Below, in pieces: positions 22,205-33,200 of a DNA stretch of 64,000 bases. Each line of letters opens with the position of its first letter. Position 1 is the first letter of the stretch. Position numbers and translations under genes: made by a program. The DNA is from Tenebrio molitor. Taxonomy: Eukaryota > Arthropoda > Insecta > Coleoptera > Tenebrionidae. The notes beneath the pieces were generated by a model. It made no database searches, was not told where the DNA came from, and saw only the letters and a program-made list of their open reading frames with translations. The DNA is taken from contig NC_091049.1 of NCBI RefSeq assembly GCF_963966145.1, positions 13,702,001 through 13,766,000 of the forward strand, read 5' to 3'.

Positions 22205-22965
22205 CCGGGTGTCCCATCACTTGTGTCCCGTAGGAAAATGACTTTAAAACTAAATTATATTTATATGGAGGTATTATAGATGCATAAATACTGTTCACCG
22301 CCACAAAAATTGGGTATTACTTTTTTGTTGAAATTAATTACCTAGGTACAGCAAGCAAAAAACTATCACTTTAAAAATTAAATTTTGTTCGATACAGTTC
22401 AAATTTAGTATACGTTATGAAATAGTTTTAGAATTTAATGAAAATGTTTTGATGTAAAGATATTTGGTTAATTTAATTTGGGTCCTTCTACTTTATAAAA
22501 ATTTATGGAAGACAAAGTTAAGTTTGTGGGTATTATTCTTGTCCACAATTTATGGTACGAAGACCATTCAAGAGGGTTCCAGCGGTACCTGCCTGTGTTA
22601 CGGCGTCAAACACACTGCACCCCTCATAAATCTTCGTCTGCAATAAATTTTCATAAAGTAGAACGGCCCAAATTAATTTAACCAAATATCTTTACATCAA
22701 AACATTTTAATTAAATTCTAATCACGGATTTTATTGCTCTACCATTTTTTCAAAACGTATACTAAATTTGAACTGCATTGAACAAAATTTAATTTTTAAA
22801 GTGATAGTTTTTTGCCTGCTGTACCTAGGTAATTAATTTTAACAAAAAAGTAATACCCAATTTTTGTGGCGGTGAACAGTATTTATGCATCCATAATACC
22901 TTCATATAAATATAATTTAGTTTTAAGGTCATTTTCCTACGGGACACAAGTGATGGGACACTCGG
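22205..22965. mobile_element. MITE with about 220-bp inverted arms
   Basis: The ends are CCGGGTGTCCCATCACTTGT and, in reverse complement, CCGAGTGTCCCATCACTTGT. Its left TA (22203-22204) is the same TA that bounds the pogo-like end at 22202, so the two elements are flush. It is 761 bp with no transposase. Confidence 0.85.
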
Positions 22966-22969
22966 TACA

Positions 22970-23376
22970 GTGGGGAGCACGGAATGTTATTAATCAAAAT
23001 TTTTACTACCATCAAAAGTTTAAAGAACAAATTGAAGATTTGAACATATAGAACCATTTAATAGACCACTATTACCTAAACAACAAAGCTCCAAAAATTC
23101 TTTGCAATGATCGAAATATTAAATCAATTCATTTTACCTAAATTTGTAAATAACACCAGTTTTAAAAAATTACACAGTATTATATATAATGGAGCTCTAA
23201 CAATTATCAGATTAAATGGTTCAAAAGAAATTAACCAGACAAATAATATAAAAGCCAAAGAATTACCAAAATGGGAACAAAGACTTAATAAACATATTAA
23301 TAATATCAGACGAGATTTAGGTAGAATAACTCAATATTTAAAGAGTATAAATTCTAATCATCTAATAGTATATTAA
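22970..23376 (+). pseudogene. Dong-like non-LTR element, N-terminal region
   Basis: The open part (23107-23376) contains KAKELPKWEQRLNKHINNIR, typical of the region just ahead of the reverse transcriptase in these elements. The upstream part has stops. It ends with a TAA at 23376 and a hairpin follows. It belongs with the piece at 23926. Confidence 0.6.
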
Positions 23377-23383
23377 AAGACAA

Positions 23384-23495
23384 GTTTCATAAGAACAGTC
23401 TTGAAGCACGAATTCAAGATTAAAAAACGAGTGGCGTAGCCACGAGTTATTTTAAAGAATGAGTGCTTCAAGGTCTTATGAAACGAGTTTTTTAT
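23384..23495. repeat. Hairpin MITE
   Basis: The stem pairs GTTTCATAAGA with TCTTATGAAAC, and TTGAAGCAC with GTGCTTCAA, around the palindromic GAGTGGCGTAGCCAC. Confidence 0.65.
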
Positions 23496-23925
23496 ACTAA
23501 TTTTTGTAATTTGCCCTTTTTAAGCCGTTTTTAAACAAAAATGTTTACTTTCCTCGATTTAGGGATTTTTGGGGTGGTTGGTAATATCTTAATTTTAAAA
23601 GTGAAAATTTGATCAAGTCTTCAAAGTCGCCTTTTGTTTTATCCAAATTCTGTCACAAAACACGAATATGGAAGATAATCTTTCATGTACGCCCGCTGAA
23701 ATACGTAAAATTGCCAAAAATACGGTCGCGAATTTGTTGCCTGATAATTGATAAATCCCGATAAATAATTCTTTGCACATTTTGTAATTTAAACTGACAC
23801 GCATGACGGATCAAGCTATGCCAGCCTAAAAATTTTCGTAAAATGTTCCGTGAAATAATGGCTATAAGGACATCCCAGATGATGACGTCGCGTTCGTTAA
23901 TACATATGTCTATTAGAGAATCAAA

Positions 23926-24192
23926 ATGGAGGCAAAATACAAAAATAATTGTATTGAATCGATTTTAAATAAAAACAGAATACATTGTTTAAAATATAAG
24001 GAATACAATAAAACATTAATAGAAATTAAAGATACTTTACTACAGAAATTAAATATTTATTCTAAACGATTAAAAAGATATAAAAATAATAAACAACGAA
24101 AATTTGAAAACAAACTATTTAGAAATAATGAAAAATTCTTTTATAAATATATAACTGATAATAAAATTCAAGCTAATGGTACACCAAATACA
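23926..24192 (+). pseudogene. Dong-like non-LTR element, second N-terminal piece
   Basis: It contains LKRYKNNKQRKFENKLFRNN, almost identical to the piece at 11290-11370, but here the frame is open. It stops where CAGGGTGGTCCAACACTTAC begins at 24194. That sequence is one end of the element family seen at 44636-45651, so a DNA transposon probably cut this copy. Confidence 0.7.
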
Positions 24193-24193
24193 G

Positions 24194-24513
24194 GGTGGTC
24201 CAACACTTACCATTTTTGCGCTGGAAAAATGGGGGGCGCACTCGAATTCCCATCTGACTTATTTCTTGTCATAAGGTAGTACAAGAATTCCGGTCAGGTA
24301 ATTATCAACTGATATAATTCATAACTCCAGTTCCCGTCAAGGGAAAAAGGGCGCTTAATCCCTTACTACCTATGCCTCTTGCCGTCACCAGGTATGTACC
24401 ATTGTTGTTTACCATTACATGGACCAAAAGGAATGTTTAAAATTTTAGAAAGTTACAAATACCGTGTGATGAGCAATTACTTAGATAAGGGGCGGCTATG
24501 ACAATCGGGGGGT
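24194..24513. other. One transposon end, then unique sequence
   Basis: The first 35 bp match the end of the 44636-45651 family. The opposite end was not found. No gene is seen before the extradenticle fragment begins. Confidence 0.5.
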
Positions 24514-25249
24514 GAAAACGAACCACGCAAGCAAGACATCGGCGAGATCTTGCAACAAATAATGAACATCACCGATCAAAGCCTCGACGAGGCCCAAGCC
24601 AGGAAACATACGCTCAACTGCCACCGCATGAAGCCGGCCCTGTTCTCGGTGCTGTGCGAGATAAAAGAGAAAACGGTGTTGTCCCTGCGCAACACGCAGG
24701 AAGAGGAGCCCCCAGACCCGCAACTGATGCGCTTGGACAACATGCTGATCGCCGAAGGCGTCGCCGGGCCCGAGAAAGGCGGCGGCGCGGGGGCGGCCGC
24801 GTCGGGCTCCGCCGCAGCCCAAGCGGGCCAGCCCGACAACGCCACCGAACACAGCGACTACAGGGCAAACTGGCCCAAATTAGACAAATCTACCACCAAG
24901 AGCTCGAAAAATACGAATAGGCGACAAACGAGTTCACGACGCACGTGATGAACCTGCTCCGAGAGCAGTCGCGAACGCGCCCCATCACCCGAAAGAAATC
25001 GAGAGGATGGTCCAGATCATCCACAAGAAATTCAGCTCGATCCAGATGCAGCTGAAACAGTCGACCTGCGAGGCGGTCATGATACTGCGGTCGCGGTTTT
25101 TGGACGCCCCACAGTGGGCCGAAATCCCAAAAACCTGGTCACGAAGGTTGTTCGCTGGTTATTCGCGCTGTGAATAGCTGGTTTTTGATGAAATCTTGTA
25201 TATAGAGGTTTTCAAGGTTGCTGGTTATGAATCTGCAATTTATTTTGCA

Positions 25250-25625
25250 AAAAAACAAAATGGCGAACCCGAAATGACATTTTTTTTTTAAATTAACAGA
25301 ATTTTATCAAAATCAGTATATGGGGTCGAGGTCGCTCAATACGATTTGAATATTAACTTTTCGAAAAACAAAATGGCTGATCCAAAATGGCGAACCTTAT
25401 TTTTTAAAAGTTAACAAAACGTCATCAAATCCGGTATTTGAGGTTTTCAAAGTCGCTGAACACGAAATAAGCATCTACTTGTCAAGAAACAAAATAGCGG
25501 ATCCAAAATGGCGTACATTTTTGTCCAAAAGTTAACAAAACCCCACCAAACTCAGTATTTGGGAGTTTTCAATGTCGTTATTAATACGAAAAGAACTTTA
25601 ACTTCTTTTAAAAATAAAATGCCTA
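25250..25625. repeat. Imperfect subterminal tandem repeat in the Transib-type element
   Basis: Three to four units of about 125 bp each contain AACAAAATGGC or a variant, GATCCAAAATGGCG and AAAGTTAACAAAA. This lies close to the left end of the element and may be a transposase-binding array. Confidence 0.6.
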
Positions 25626-27049
25626 CATTTTTTTAAAGTTAAGCAAATTCAGTTTTATAATGTGATCTATAGAATATACTAGTATTCCATTGACATATTC
25701 ATTTTATTCCAACCTTAAATTGCATTTTACAAGCTTCTCGTTGTCTATAGTAAATTTATAACTACTAGAAGTCAGTAAAATCGTACATTAAATCATTAGT
25801 TTACATTAAAAAAGGTTTCCTTTATCTCCTGCTCATTTCATTTGCAACAACTTTTTCCGCTTCGTTGATTCAAACTATTTTTGAAAGGAAAAAAAATTAT
25901 CTTCTTTCCAAATAAACAGTATCTCCCATAGTTTCTGTAATATCATACAAGTTATACAAAATATTAAAAAGTTTTAAAAATAAAGTATTAAAAATGAACG
26001 GTAGGTATTTATATAAAAAATTAGCAAAATAAAAATGTATTATTCATTGTTTATGTAACATCGGTTCCCTGTTATCAGTATTTATTCAAAAATGCACTTT
26101 ATATACACATACGATGTATATACATGCGAAAAATCATTTATATACATCGCCTGTTAAACGCACTTGAATATTCGTTTGTTACACGAGCGTGCAAAATTGT
26201 GGCTAGAAGACAAAAAGGCAGGTAAAGGCAGTTGCATTTTTGTATATTAAAAGGTAAACGTGTAATTAACATTAAGAAATTAGTTTGACCGTGGGACTCC
26301 GTGGGACTTTTGACTTAGCATCACATTTATCACAATTATCTAACGCACGCTCTCATTTAGTTACTGGACAGTGAACTGGTAATAACAAAATCAGTTCGGG
26401 TTAAACTTTTTTTTTTGTTACATAATATTATTCTACTTAACTTTAGGAGAAGAATCCATTTTACATGAAGTTCAAACACTAATAATTAACAATTGTACGC
26501 CGTTTTTAAAACGTAATATTTTTACGCGGCTAGGACACGAAATGCAGGGTGCTCGACGCTCACTTTCCAAATCTATCTATACAGTATGTATCAAAACGAC
26601 CGCACCAACTACTTGTAATCGTATAAAGTAGTGAAAGGAACGTCAAAAAAAATAATACAAATGTTCTCCTGATGCTTTTTTGTTTTTTCTTATTTTTCGA
26701 AATTTTGATTTTTTTTGTTGACATATACAAGCACATGATTAATTGACTAAGATTTATTCAAAAATTGTGTAACAAAAATTTTAAATTTCGGTTTTTAAAA
26801 AGGCAAACGGACTAAAAGAAAACTAATTTAATTAGTGAATGTTATTGCAATTGAACGAATACTCCGTCTAATGTACCTAATTGGAACAAAAAAATTTTTT
26901 TTTCAACATTTTTGATTAAAATTTTCTAAATTTAACACGCTGTAACTTTTAATTGAAGCTGGGAAAAAAAAAATTTCCAATTTTTTTATATTCTTCTCCT
27001 TGTATTCTGTACAACTGCTAATAATTGGTGCGTTCGTTTTGAATCAACC

Positions 27050-27453
27050 TGTATATATAAAACAAAGTCGGGTAAGTTACGCTATTTATAACTCAAGAAC
27101 GACTGGACAGATTTTTATGATCTTTATATTGTTGGATTTGTCTCCGCTCCGATTAGCAGAATAACTATTAAAACATCGAATAACTAACGAAAAAAAAATT
27201 ATGAAGAAAATTCATTTTGAAAGGTTATGTCATCTGTCACAATCTGTCATTGTGCGCGCATCGACAATTTGAACTTAATTGAGATTTAACGTCAGCTGAG
27301 TTTTAACACCAACACCAATGGTGATCAACAACACGTACTTTTGCATTGTACAGGGTGCGACAACATAACTTCCTTTTTTGAAATACAGCTAAACAGTTAA
27401 CACAACATTTTTTATTGATTCTGAGGCGGTACGAAGTTCGCCGGGTCAGCTAG
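27050..27453 (+). mobile_element. Candidate Helitron-like element nested in the Transib-type element
   Basis: It begins near CCTGTATATATAAAACAAAG, contains AACTCAAGAACGACTGGAC, and ends GCCGGGTCAGCTAG followed by T. This layout is common for short insect Helitrons. It has no coding content and no flanking duplication, as expected for that class. Confidence 0.4.
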
Positions 27454-28061
27454 TGGAATATAATAATAGAAACCCCAAATATTTGCACTGGTCAAAAGCT
27501 CTCAAAGATTCTAGGAGAGTTATTACATATATTCCATAAGTAAAAAGTTCCTAAATGGGAATTTTTTTTGGAGACCTGTGACCAGGTTTTCGGGATTTCG
27601 GCCCACTGTGCGCCCGGAGAAAGCGGCGCAACTTCAGCAAACAGGCCTCTGAAATACTCAACGAGTATTTCTATTCGCACCTATCCAATTACTACACCAG
27701 CGAGGAGGCCAAAGAGGAGTTGGCGCGGAAATGCGGCATCACAGTCAGTCAGGTCTCCAACTGGTTCGGCAACAAGAGGATTCGTTACAAAAAGAACATC
27801 GGAAAGCCGCAAGAAGAGGCTAATTTGTACGCGGCGAAGAAGGCGGCCGGCGCGTCACCCTACAGCAGCACACCCACGCCCATGATGTCTCCAGCGCCGC
27901 CCCGGGACTCGATGGGGTATTCCATGGGGTCGGTGTACGACCAGAGTTTCGCCTACGATGCCAGCAGCTGCGGATACGACCCCATGCACGCGCAGGAACT
28001 CTCCGCGTAAACAAAATAACAAAATAAATACATATGTATACTAACCATACGACGTAATAGA

Positions 28062-28190
28062 ATGCAAATAAAAACATTAGAACATATGTGATATGAAAGA
28101 TGATTTAGTGGTATTCCAATAAACGGAATGGTTCAAATAAACAATTCTGTAAGTATGTATAAGAGTAATGATTAGGTATAATATAATTAT
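28062..28190. repeat. Repeat unit shared with 29580-30000
   Basis: It contains GATATGAAAGATGATTTAG and CCAATAAACGGAATGGTTC. The same words recur at about 29890-29945 and in part at 29585-29635. It lies directly downstream of the exd stop, so it may have started as exd 3' UTR. Confidence 0.65.
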
Positions 28191-28204
28191 AATTAATATA
28201 ATTA

Positions 28205-29243
28205 CCACGCGAAAATGGTGGTAGGGGTTTTTCAAATCTAGAATTTCTACAACACAATCAAATTGCTTCACTAAAAAATTATTTTCTCAATAGAGCTCAT
28301 GATAACACTTTTTTTAATGCTTTGGTTTCAGCGGATAAAGGTTACACACCTTTAAATTTAAGTGATAATATAATTTCAGATATTGTTGAGCCAAATGTAC
28401 CTGACACTATAGCAAATATAAAACAAAAGTCTTTACATGGTTGATATTTTAAAGAGCTAGAACAGCCAGAAATTAATATTCAAGCTTCTCATGCATGGCT
28501 TAAAAAATCAAATATTCATCCTGAGACTGAGGGTTTTATATTTGCAATACAAGATCGTGTTATAAATACAAGAAATTATAAAAAACACATATGCGGTTTA
28601 CAATCGATCATTGATAAATGTAGGATTTGCGGAACTGAAGGGGAAACCATTGAACACATCATTTCTTCTTGCACCGTTTTGGCTCAAAGCGAATATAAAA
28701 AACGTCATGATATATTCGCAAAAATTATACACATGAATTTAGCAGTTAAATTCAATTTATTAAAGGATACACAACCACATTACATTTATAAACCAGAAAG
28801 TTGTTTAGAAAATGAAAATTAGAAATTATATTTTGATCGCACAGTTTTAACTGACATTCACATTCAGCATAACAGACCAGACATTATTATTTTAAATAAA
28901 CAACAAAAGCAAGCATATCTTTTAGATATAGCTGTTCCAAATTCACACAATATAACACAGACATATAATACAAAAATTAATAAATATTTAGAACTCTCCG
29001 TTGCTATTCGAAATCTTTGGTGTTTAGAAAAAATTTCGATTTTACCATTTATAATTTCAGCAACAGGAATAGTACCCCAATCTCTTTTTAAAAATTTAAA
29101 AATTTTGGACTTAGAGAACACATGGTGGTTGAAATTCAAAAAGGTATATTATTATACTCATGTCACATCGTGAGGAAATTCCTTAACATTGACACAGAAC
29201 ATAAAACACAAAAAAGTCAAAATGCGGAGGCGAGACGCCGGTA
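28205..29243 (+). pseudogene. R4/Dong-like non-LTR element, C-terminal part with restriction-like endonuclease
   Basis: The protein carries a zinc motif CRICGTEGETIEHIISSC followed by RPDIIILNKQQKQAYLLDIA and then INKYLELS. This is the arrangement of the C-terminal restriction-like endonuclease in R2/R4/Dong-type elements, with catalytic Asp residues in RPD and LLDIA. Lesions are a TGA in place of Trp near 28443, a TAG near 28820 and a one-base loss near 29118. Comparison with the copy ending at 37272 shows that the true ORF ends NAEARRR and stop, at 29243. Bombyx Dong is known to insert in TAA repeats, which fits the TAA tracts downstream. Confidence 0.78.
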
Positions 29244-29345
29244 ATTATGTTGATAAGCACTGCACTATTACTTGATAGTATTATCCGTAATAGTGTATGT
29301 ACTCCGGCAAGATTGCCGTGCCGCCGGGTGGAGTTGGGATACGAA
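29244..29345 (+). mobile_element. 3' UTR of the Dong-like element (type-A tail), copy 1
   Basis: After the stop comes TTATGTTGATAAGCACTGCA and, 50 bp on, CCGTGCCGCCGGGTGGAG. The same tail appears at 37273-37375 and 39995-40090. The three copies diverge just after CCGGGTGG, which marks the element end. Confidence 0.8.
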
Positions 29346-30165
29346 AATATAAATATTTAAGGCCGCAGCCAGATAGTAATAATAAAAATGATATCAATGA
29401 TTTTAGCACTGCCATGCCATTTTCCTTCTGCTTGCATGTTGTATAAGCAAGCACCGGATGTGCCTGCTGACATTGGACAAGGAAGTCAGAGTAGTAGTGG
29501 AGATTCTTGGTGCTAATTAATTAGTTAACAACATTCTACTTACATTCGGACCGGCAAAACAAAGGTTTAGAATTAAATTCTATTGCAATTCTGTAAGTAT
29601 GTATAATAATAATGATTAGGTATAATATAAATATTTAATGCGGCAGCCAGATAATAATAATAATAATGATATCAATGATTTTAGCACTGCCATGCCATTT
29701 TCCATAATATACAAAATGCTATAATATTTTCCTCATATAAGATTATTATAGATTATTTTTGTAGTATTTTGAAGTTTTGCTTTAACGCATCAGTGAAAAG
29801 GTATCAAGGATTCTACAAATTGTGAATGCAAATTTGGTTAAGAGAAAATAAAAAATGATGGAATGCAAATAAAAACATTAGAACATTATGTGATATGAAA
29901 GATAATTTAGTTGAATTCCAATAAACGGAATGGTTCAAAATAAACAATTCTGTAAGTGTGTATAATAATAATGATTAGGTATAATATAAATATTTAAGGC
30001 CGCAGCCAGATAATAATATACAAAATGCTATAATATTTACATTTTCCTCATATGAGATTATTATAGATTATTGTTGTAGTATTTTGAAGTTTTGCTTTAA
30101 CGCATCAATGAAAAGGTATCAAGGATTCTACAAATTTTGAATGCAAATTTGGTTAAGAGATGAAA
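29346..30165. repeat. TAA-tract patchwork with two tandem units
   Basis: Two related units (about 29590-29870 and 29940-30160) share ATTTAAGGCCGCAGCCAGAT-type sequence, a TAA tract and ATGCAAATTTGGTTAAGAGA. Inserted after the TAA tract in one unit and after the first Dong tail is GATTTTAGCACTGCCATGCC, which also occurs at 40485. At 29436-29520 that sequence leads into a coding-like run, KQAPDVPADIGQGSQS, ending in a stop; I do not recognise it. Confidence 0.6.
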
Positions 30166-30167
30166 AT

Positions 30168-30609
30168 AATAACATCCAGGCACGCTTGCGCATGGTCTTG
30201 TCTTATTTATTCGCACAGTTGATGCTATGGGCGAGGAATCGACCAGGAGGACTCCTAGGAGGTACTAGATTCGGCAAATGTAGACGAAGCGTTGCGGGGC
30301 TACATGACGAAGTACGATTGTTCGAGTGTGGACATACTCGGACAGACCGACGAAGAGGATATGGGGATGACCTACGCGGAGCTGAGTCAGTTTGGTAGGC
30401 TCAGAAAAATGGAAAAATGCGGACCGTTTTCGATGTACTGCAAGCTGGTGCAGACGTGGAGCGGCAACTATACTCCGCGAGAATTTGCAGAGAAAGTTAA
30501 GCACTTCTTCAGATGTTACGCCATTAATCAGCACAAGATGACTCCAGCTTATCACGCCGAACAATACAGTCCAGACGACAATAGGTTCGACCATCAGCCG
30601 TTTCTGTAA
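30168..30609 (+). pseudogene. Nadsyn: Glutamine-dependent NAD+ synthetase, C-terminal fragment
   Basis: NAD synthetase amidates deamido-NAD+. The blocks in order are NIQARLRMVLSYLFAQLMLW, RPGGLL, then after a frameshift near 30265 GYMTKYDCSSVDI, and DEEDMGMTYAELSQFGRLRK, ending NRFDHQPFL and a stop at 30609. Between SSVDI and GQTDEEDMG the family normally has several dozen residues (a PIGGISK-type loop and helix) that are missing here. There is no intron. The left boundary coincides with AATAATAACATCC, where a TAA tract merges into the gene's own sequence, suggesting a microhomology join. Confidence 0.85.
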
Positions 30610-30610
30610 A

Positions 30611-30900
30611 AGGCTAATTGGTCGTGGCAATTCAGAGCCATCGACAAACAGTTGGAATATCAGACTAACACAAAGAGGGCGGGTGCGAACGTGGCCACTG
30701 GTAGATTTATTGTTCGTCTTCCGTTTAGGTGTGAGACTGATCACTTGGGAGCATCTAAAGAGACGGCAATAAAACGATTCGAAGGCGTCGAACACAAATT
30801 CAACAAACAGCCAAAATTTCGAGAACAATATACCAAGTTTATGACCGAGTACTTACAGTTAGGACACATGGAGCCGGTATTTCCGTGCCTTTTTAGACTA
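30611..30900 (+). pseudogene. BEL/Pao retrotransposon polyprotein fragment
   Basis: From 30652 the frame reads NVATGRFIVRLPFRCETD, then LGASKETAIKRF and YLQLGHMEPV. This is the region between protease and reverse transcriptase in BEL/Pao elements. It follows the NAD synthetase stop by only a few bases. No LTR, reverse transcriptase or integrase part is present. Confidence 0.7.
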
Positions 30901-30976
30901 ATAATGATAAGAAAAAGTGCAATTAGAAAAAAATTAATGTGTTCAAGTGATAAAATTACAACCGATACGACCGTCG

Positions 30977-31747
30977 CACAGAGGGGTATTGGACGGTGAA
31001 AGTTGATCAAAAGTCGAAAATTTAAAATTAATTTCATATAGTTGGGCAATGTAACCACAAAAAAATACTCTTTTTAAAAAGATTAAATTTGACCCCCATG
31101 CCATTAAAAAAAAATCAAGTTAGCCTGGCATCTTCAAAATAAATGATGTTGAAAAATTGAAAAAATCTTAGATGATAGATTTTAAACACTTCTAACTGTG
31201 TGCCAAATTTAAAGGAGCTCTGCTAAACCGTTCTGAAAATATTTAGCTGTATCCATACCTCTAGCGATCCTGTATATTTAAAAATAATTGGTGTGTTTTG
31301 GTGATTTTTTTCTTTTTAAGTCACTTCTGTATAGAGGTTAGTACACGTAAAAATTAGAAGTGGGCCTTGGAAGACCTTGGAAATTAGTTTAAAACACACC
31401 ACTTTTACAACATACGTTATTTATAACTTCCAGTTGCAGTTCCTTTGTGTTAATGGTATTAAAAAAATTATCAAAATGCTTACTGACTCGAGTCCATCAC
31501 AGAAAACTTTATAAATACAGAAAAAATTGACAGTGAAACTTTGTATAACCAATAACGTAGCAGGTCAGAACGCAGCCCTGAGAAACAATAAGGTTCGTCT
31601 GGGCGTCCGCCATCGTGCATTTTTTTTTTGAAACTGGCAAATGACAACATACTTTATCTACTACCCCACTATATGGTTCAACTTAATGAAATTAAATTTT
31701 AAATTTTCGACTTTTGATCAACTTTCAGCGGCTAATACTCCTCTGTG
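30977..31747. mobile_element. Second element with CAC ends and a 5-bp GC-rich target duplication (Transib-like)
   Basis: The left end reads CACAGAGGGGTATT and the right end, in reverse complement, CACAGAGGAGTATT. The inverted arms run on for about 85 bp, including AGTTGATCAAAAGTCGAAAA. CGTCG is present at 30972-30976 and again at 31748-31752. The 5-bp GC-rich duplication suggests Transib-type integration, although the end is CACAGAGG rather than CACAGTGG. It is 771 bp with no transposase. Confidence 0.65.
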
Positions 31748-31801
31748 CGTCGACTCGCTATCATAGATAATAACAAATAACAATTGTGGCAGTTTGGCAA
31801 A

Positions 31802-33200
31802 ATGGGCTCTATGAAGTTGTTTTTGTGTTTTCATTTTCTTGTTTTATATACTGGCAGTGCTCAAGACAACGATGGTTCTTTGGTTACACAAAGTGAAATA
31901 TTCGACAACAGTTTAGATACCCAATCTCAAAATCAGGCACTGTTGAATGACCACAATGCACACGTCCAAAACCACAAACCCATCTTCAAGGATTGTGAAA
32001 CGTACAACCCCGAAGTCAAAGAGGAACAAGATAGAGGGACGCCCATCATAAAAGTTCAAGCGGACGATCCGGACAAAGGTGCCCCGATCGGTGAAAGAAT
32101 CACGTACAGTATCGAAACATCAGTTGAGACAAGAGTTAATTTTGCAATTAACAACGAAACGGGAGAAATCACCACAAACGTACCGTTTGACAGAGACGAA
32201 CCAGGGGGTGTATTCTTCAATCTCGATTAGTTCATGTCGCATACGACATATCTCGAACGGTTGTTGTCGCACACTACAAATGTTTTCCATTCTTGAATAC
32301 CACGCGAATAGTAGTTTATTTAACGAGTTCGTGTGTAAATTGGGCATTTTTTGGCATGATTGGGCCAGTTTAAAACGCGAATGAAACGAGAATTGTACGA
32401 GAATTGACAAATGTCGCATGCGATATTTATCACTCGAGATTGAAGAATACACCCCCTCAGCCAAACAAAAAGAACTCTACGTGACAGTTCGAGCTGCCAA
32501 TGATGGCCATCCGGAGTTGGCAGATATTTGTACTTTCAAAGTGACAGTGACAGATATAATCGATAACCTTCCCAGTTTCGATCAATTGGAGTATTTAGCG
32601 AAAGTTTCTGAGGATCTTCCAGAAAACAGTGAAGTTTTGAGAGTGTTTGCTTATGATTTTGACGATGGTGAAAACTCCAGACTGACATACAGTTTTACTT
32701 CCACTGATCCCAAATTTGAAAAGTTCTTGAGAATCGACCCTTAAACTGGTGTCTTTCACCTAAAAAAAAATAACAGGGAATCAATCAAAGATATCAGGCG
32801 AACGTTCACGTCAAAAACAACGGAGAACCACCAGATGAAGCAAGTGCGGAATTATATTTCTTAGTGGTAGATTCTGACAAGAAACCACCTTCAATTGAAG
32901 TAGTAGGTCATCAAAATGTCATCTAGTTGAAAGAAAACGAAAGCGATTTTGAGAGATCTCTTAGCTCGCTTACAACCAATTCAAATATCAACGACACAAG
33001 TGTGGCTTTTGAGTTGGTGAAAGGCAAAACGATTCAAACTAATAAAGATCAGTCTTTTGCGTTGAGTCCAAGCGGACCCACTTCAGCAACCATTACGTTA
33101 GCACGTCCCTTGGACTACGAAAACGTCATCGAATACCAATTGACCGTTCGTGCCAAAACAAAGACTCACTGTACGCTTCTGTCAATATAATAGTCAAAAC
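31802..33200 (+). pseudogene. Classic cadherin, N-terminal retrocopy with lesions
   Basis: It starts with a likely signal peptide (MKLFLCFHFLVLYTGSAQ). Extracellular cadherin repeats follow, with the calcium-site motifs FDRDEP and DFDDG and the linker VTDIIDNLP, where the family has D-x-N-D-N-x-P, so one ligand Asn is lost. No introns are seen. Lesions are a 253-bp MITE insertion after DRDEP, a stop at 32742, a frameshift near 32780, a TAG near 32926 and another frameshift near 33170. It is truncated at about 33193, where alpha-catenin sequence begins. Shotgun (DE-cadherin) and CadN are both possible sources; I cannot separate them. Confidence 0.78.
32204..32456. mobile_element. MITE inserted in the cadherin copy
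   Basis: It has perfect ends, GGGGGTGTATTCTTCAATCT and its reverse complement. Removing the 253 bp rejoins CCA to TCA and restores the cadherin frame. Inside lies TTATTTAACGAGTTCGTGTG, shared with the elements at 36610 and 49838. Confidence 0.85.

Larger units (their letters stand above)
25110..27610. mobile_element. Transib-type DNA transposon, non-autonomous, in exd
   Basis: The terminal inverted repeats start CACAGTGGGCCGAAATCCC and extend to about 33 bp with one mismatch. The 5-bp target duplication CGCCC lies at 25105-25109 and 27611-27615, and removing one copy restores the exd reading GAC-GCC-CGG. CACARTGG-like ends and GC-rich 5-bp duplications are the hallmarks of Transib, the superfamily related to RAG1; the first seven bases equal a recombination-signal heptamer. 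No transposase ORF was found inside the 2.5 kb. Confidence 0.85.
24514..28010 (+). pseudogene. exd: extradenticle / PBX homeobox gene, pseudogene split by a transposon
   Basis: Extradenticle is a TALE homeodomain cofactor of Hox proteins. The first part (24514-25109) gives the PBC domain: RKQDIGEILQQIMNITDQSL, then LCEIKEKTVLSLRN and PQLMRLDNM, and later QMQLKQSTCEAVMILRSRF. The second part (27611-28010) gives the homeodomain, with the TALE-type SNYYTSEEAKEELA and recognition helix VSNWFGNKRIRYKK, and a C-terminal tail to a TAA at 28008. Lesions in the first part are a one-base loss near 24872, a stop where Gln is expected near 24918, and another one-base loss near 24988. A 2,501-bp Transib-type element sits exactly inside the Arg codon after FLDA. 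No intron is seen, so a retrocopy is possible. AATAAA-like words follow the stop. Confidence 0.88.

Noticed and set aside
24496..24920. Several overlapping GC-rich ORFs on both strands
   Set aside because: Only the frame with the PBC domain is meaningful. The Ala/Arg/Gly-rich ones are shadows of the exd Gly/Ala tract.
29346..30165. CRISPR-like array
   Set aside because: The repeats are long, uneven and TAA-based in an insect-type genome. There are no spacers of constant length.
30265..30828. 187-codon minus-strand ORF
   Set aside because: It lies opposite the NAD synthetase and BEL/Pao frames, both of which have clear motifs on the plus strand.
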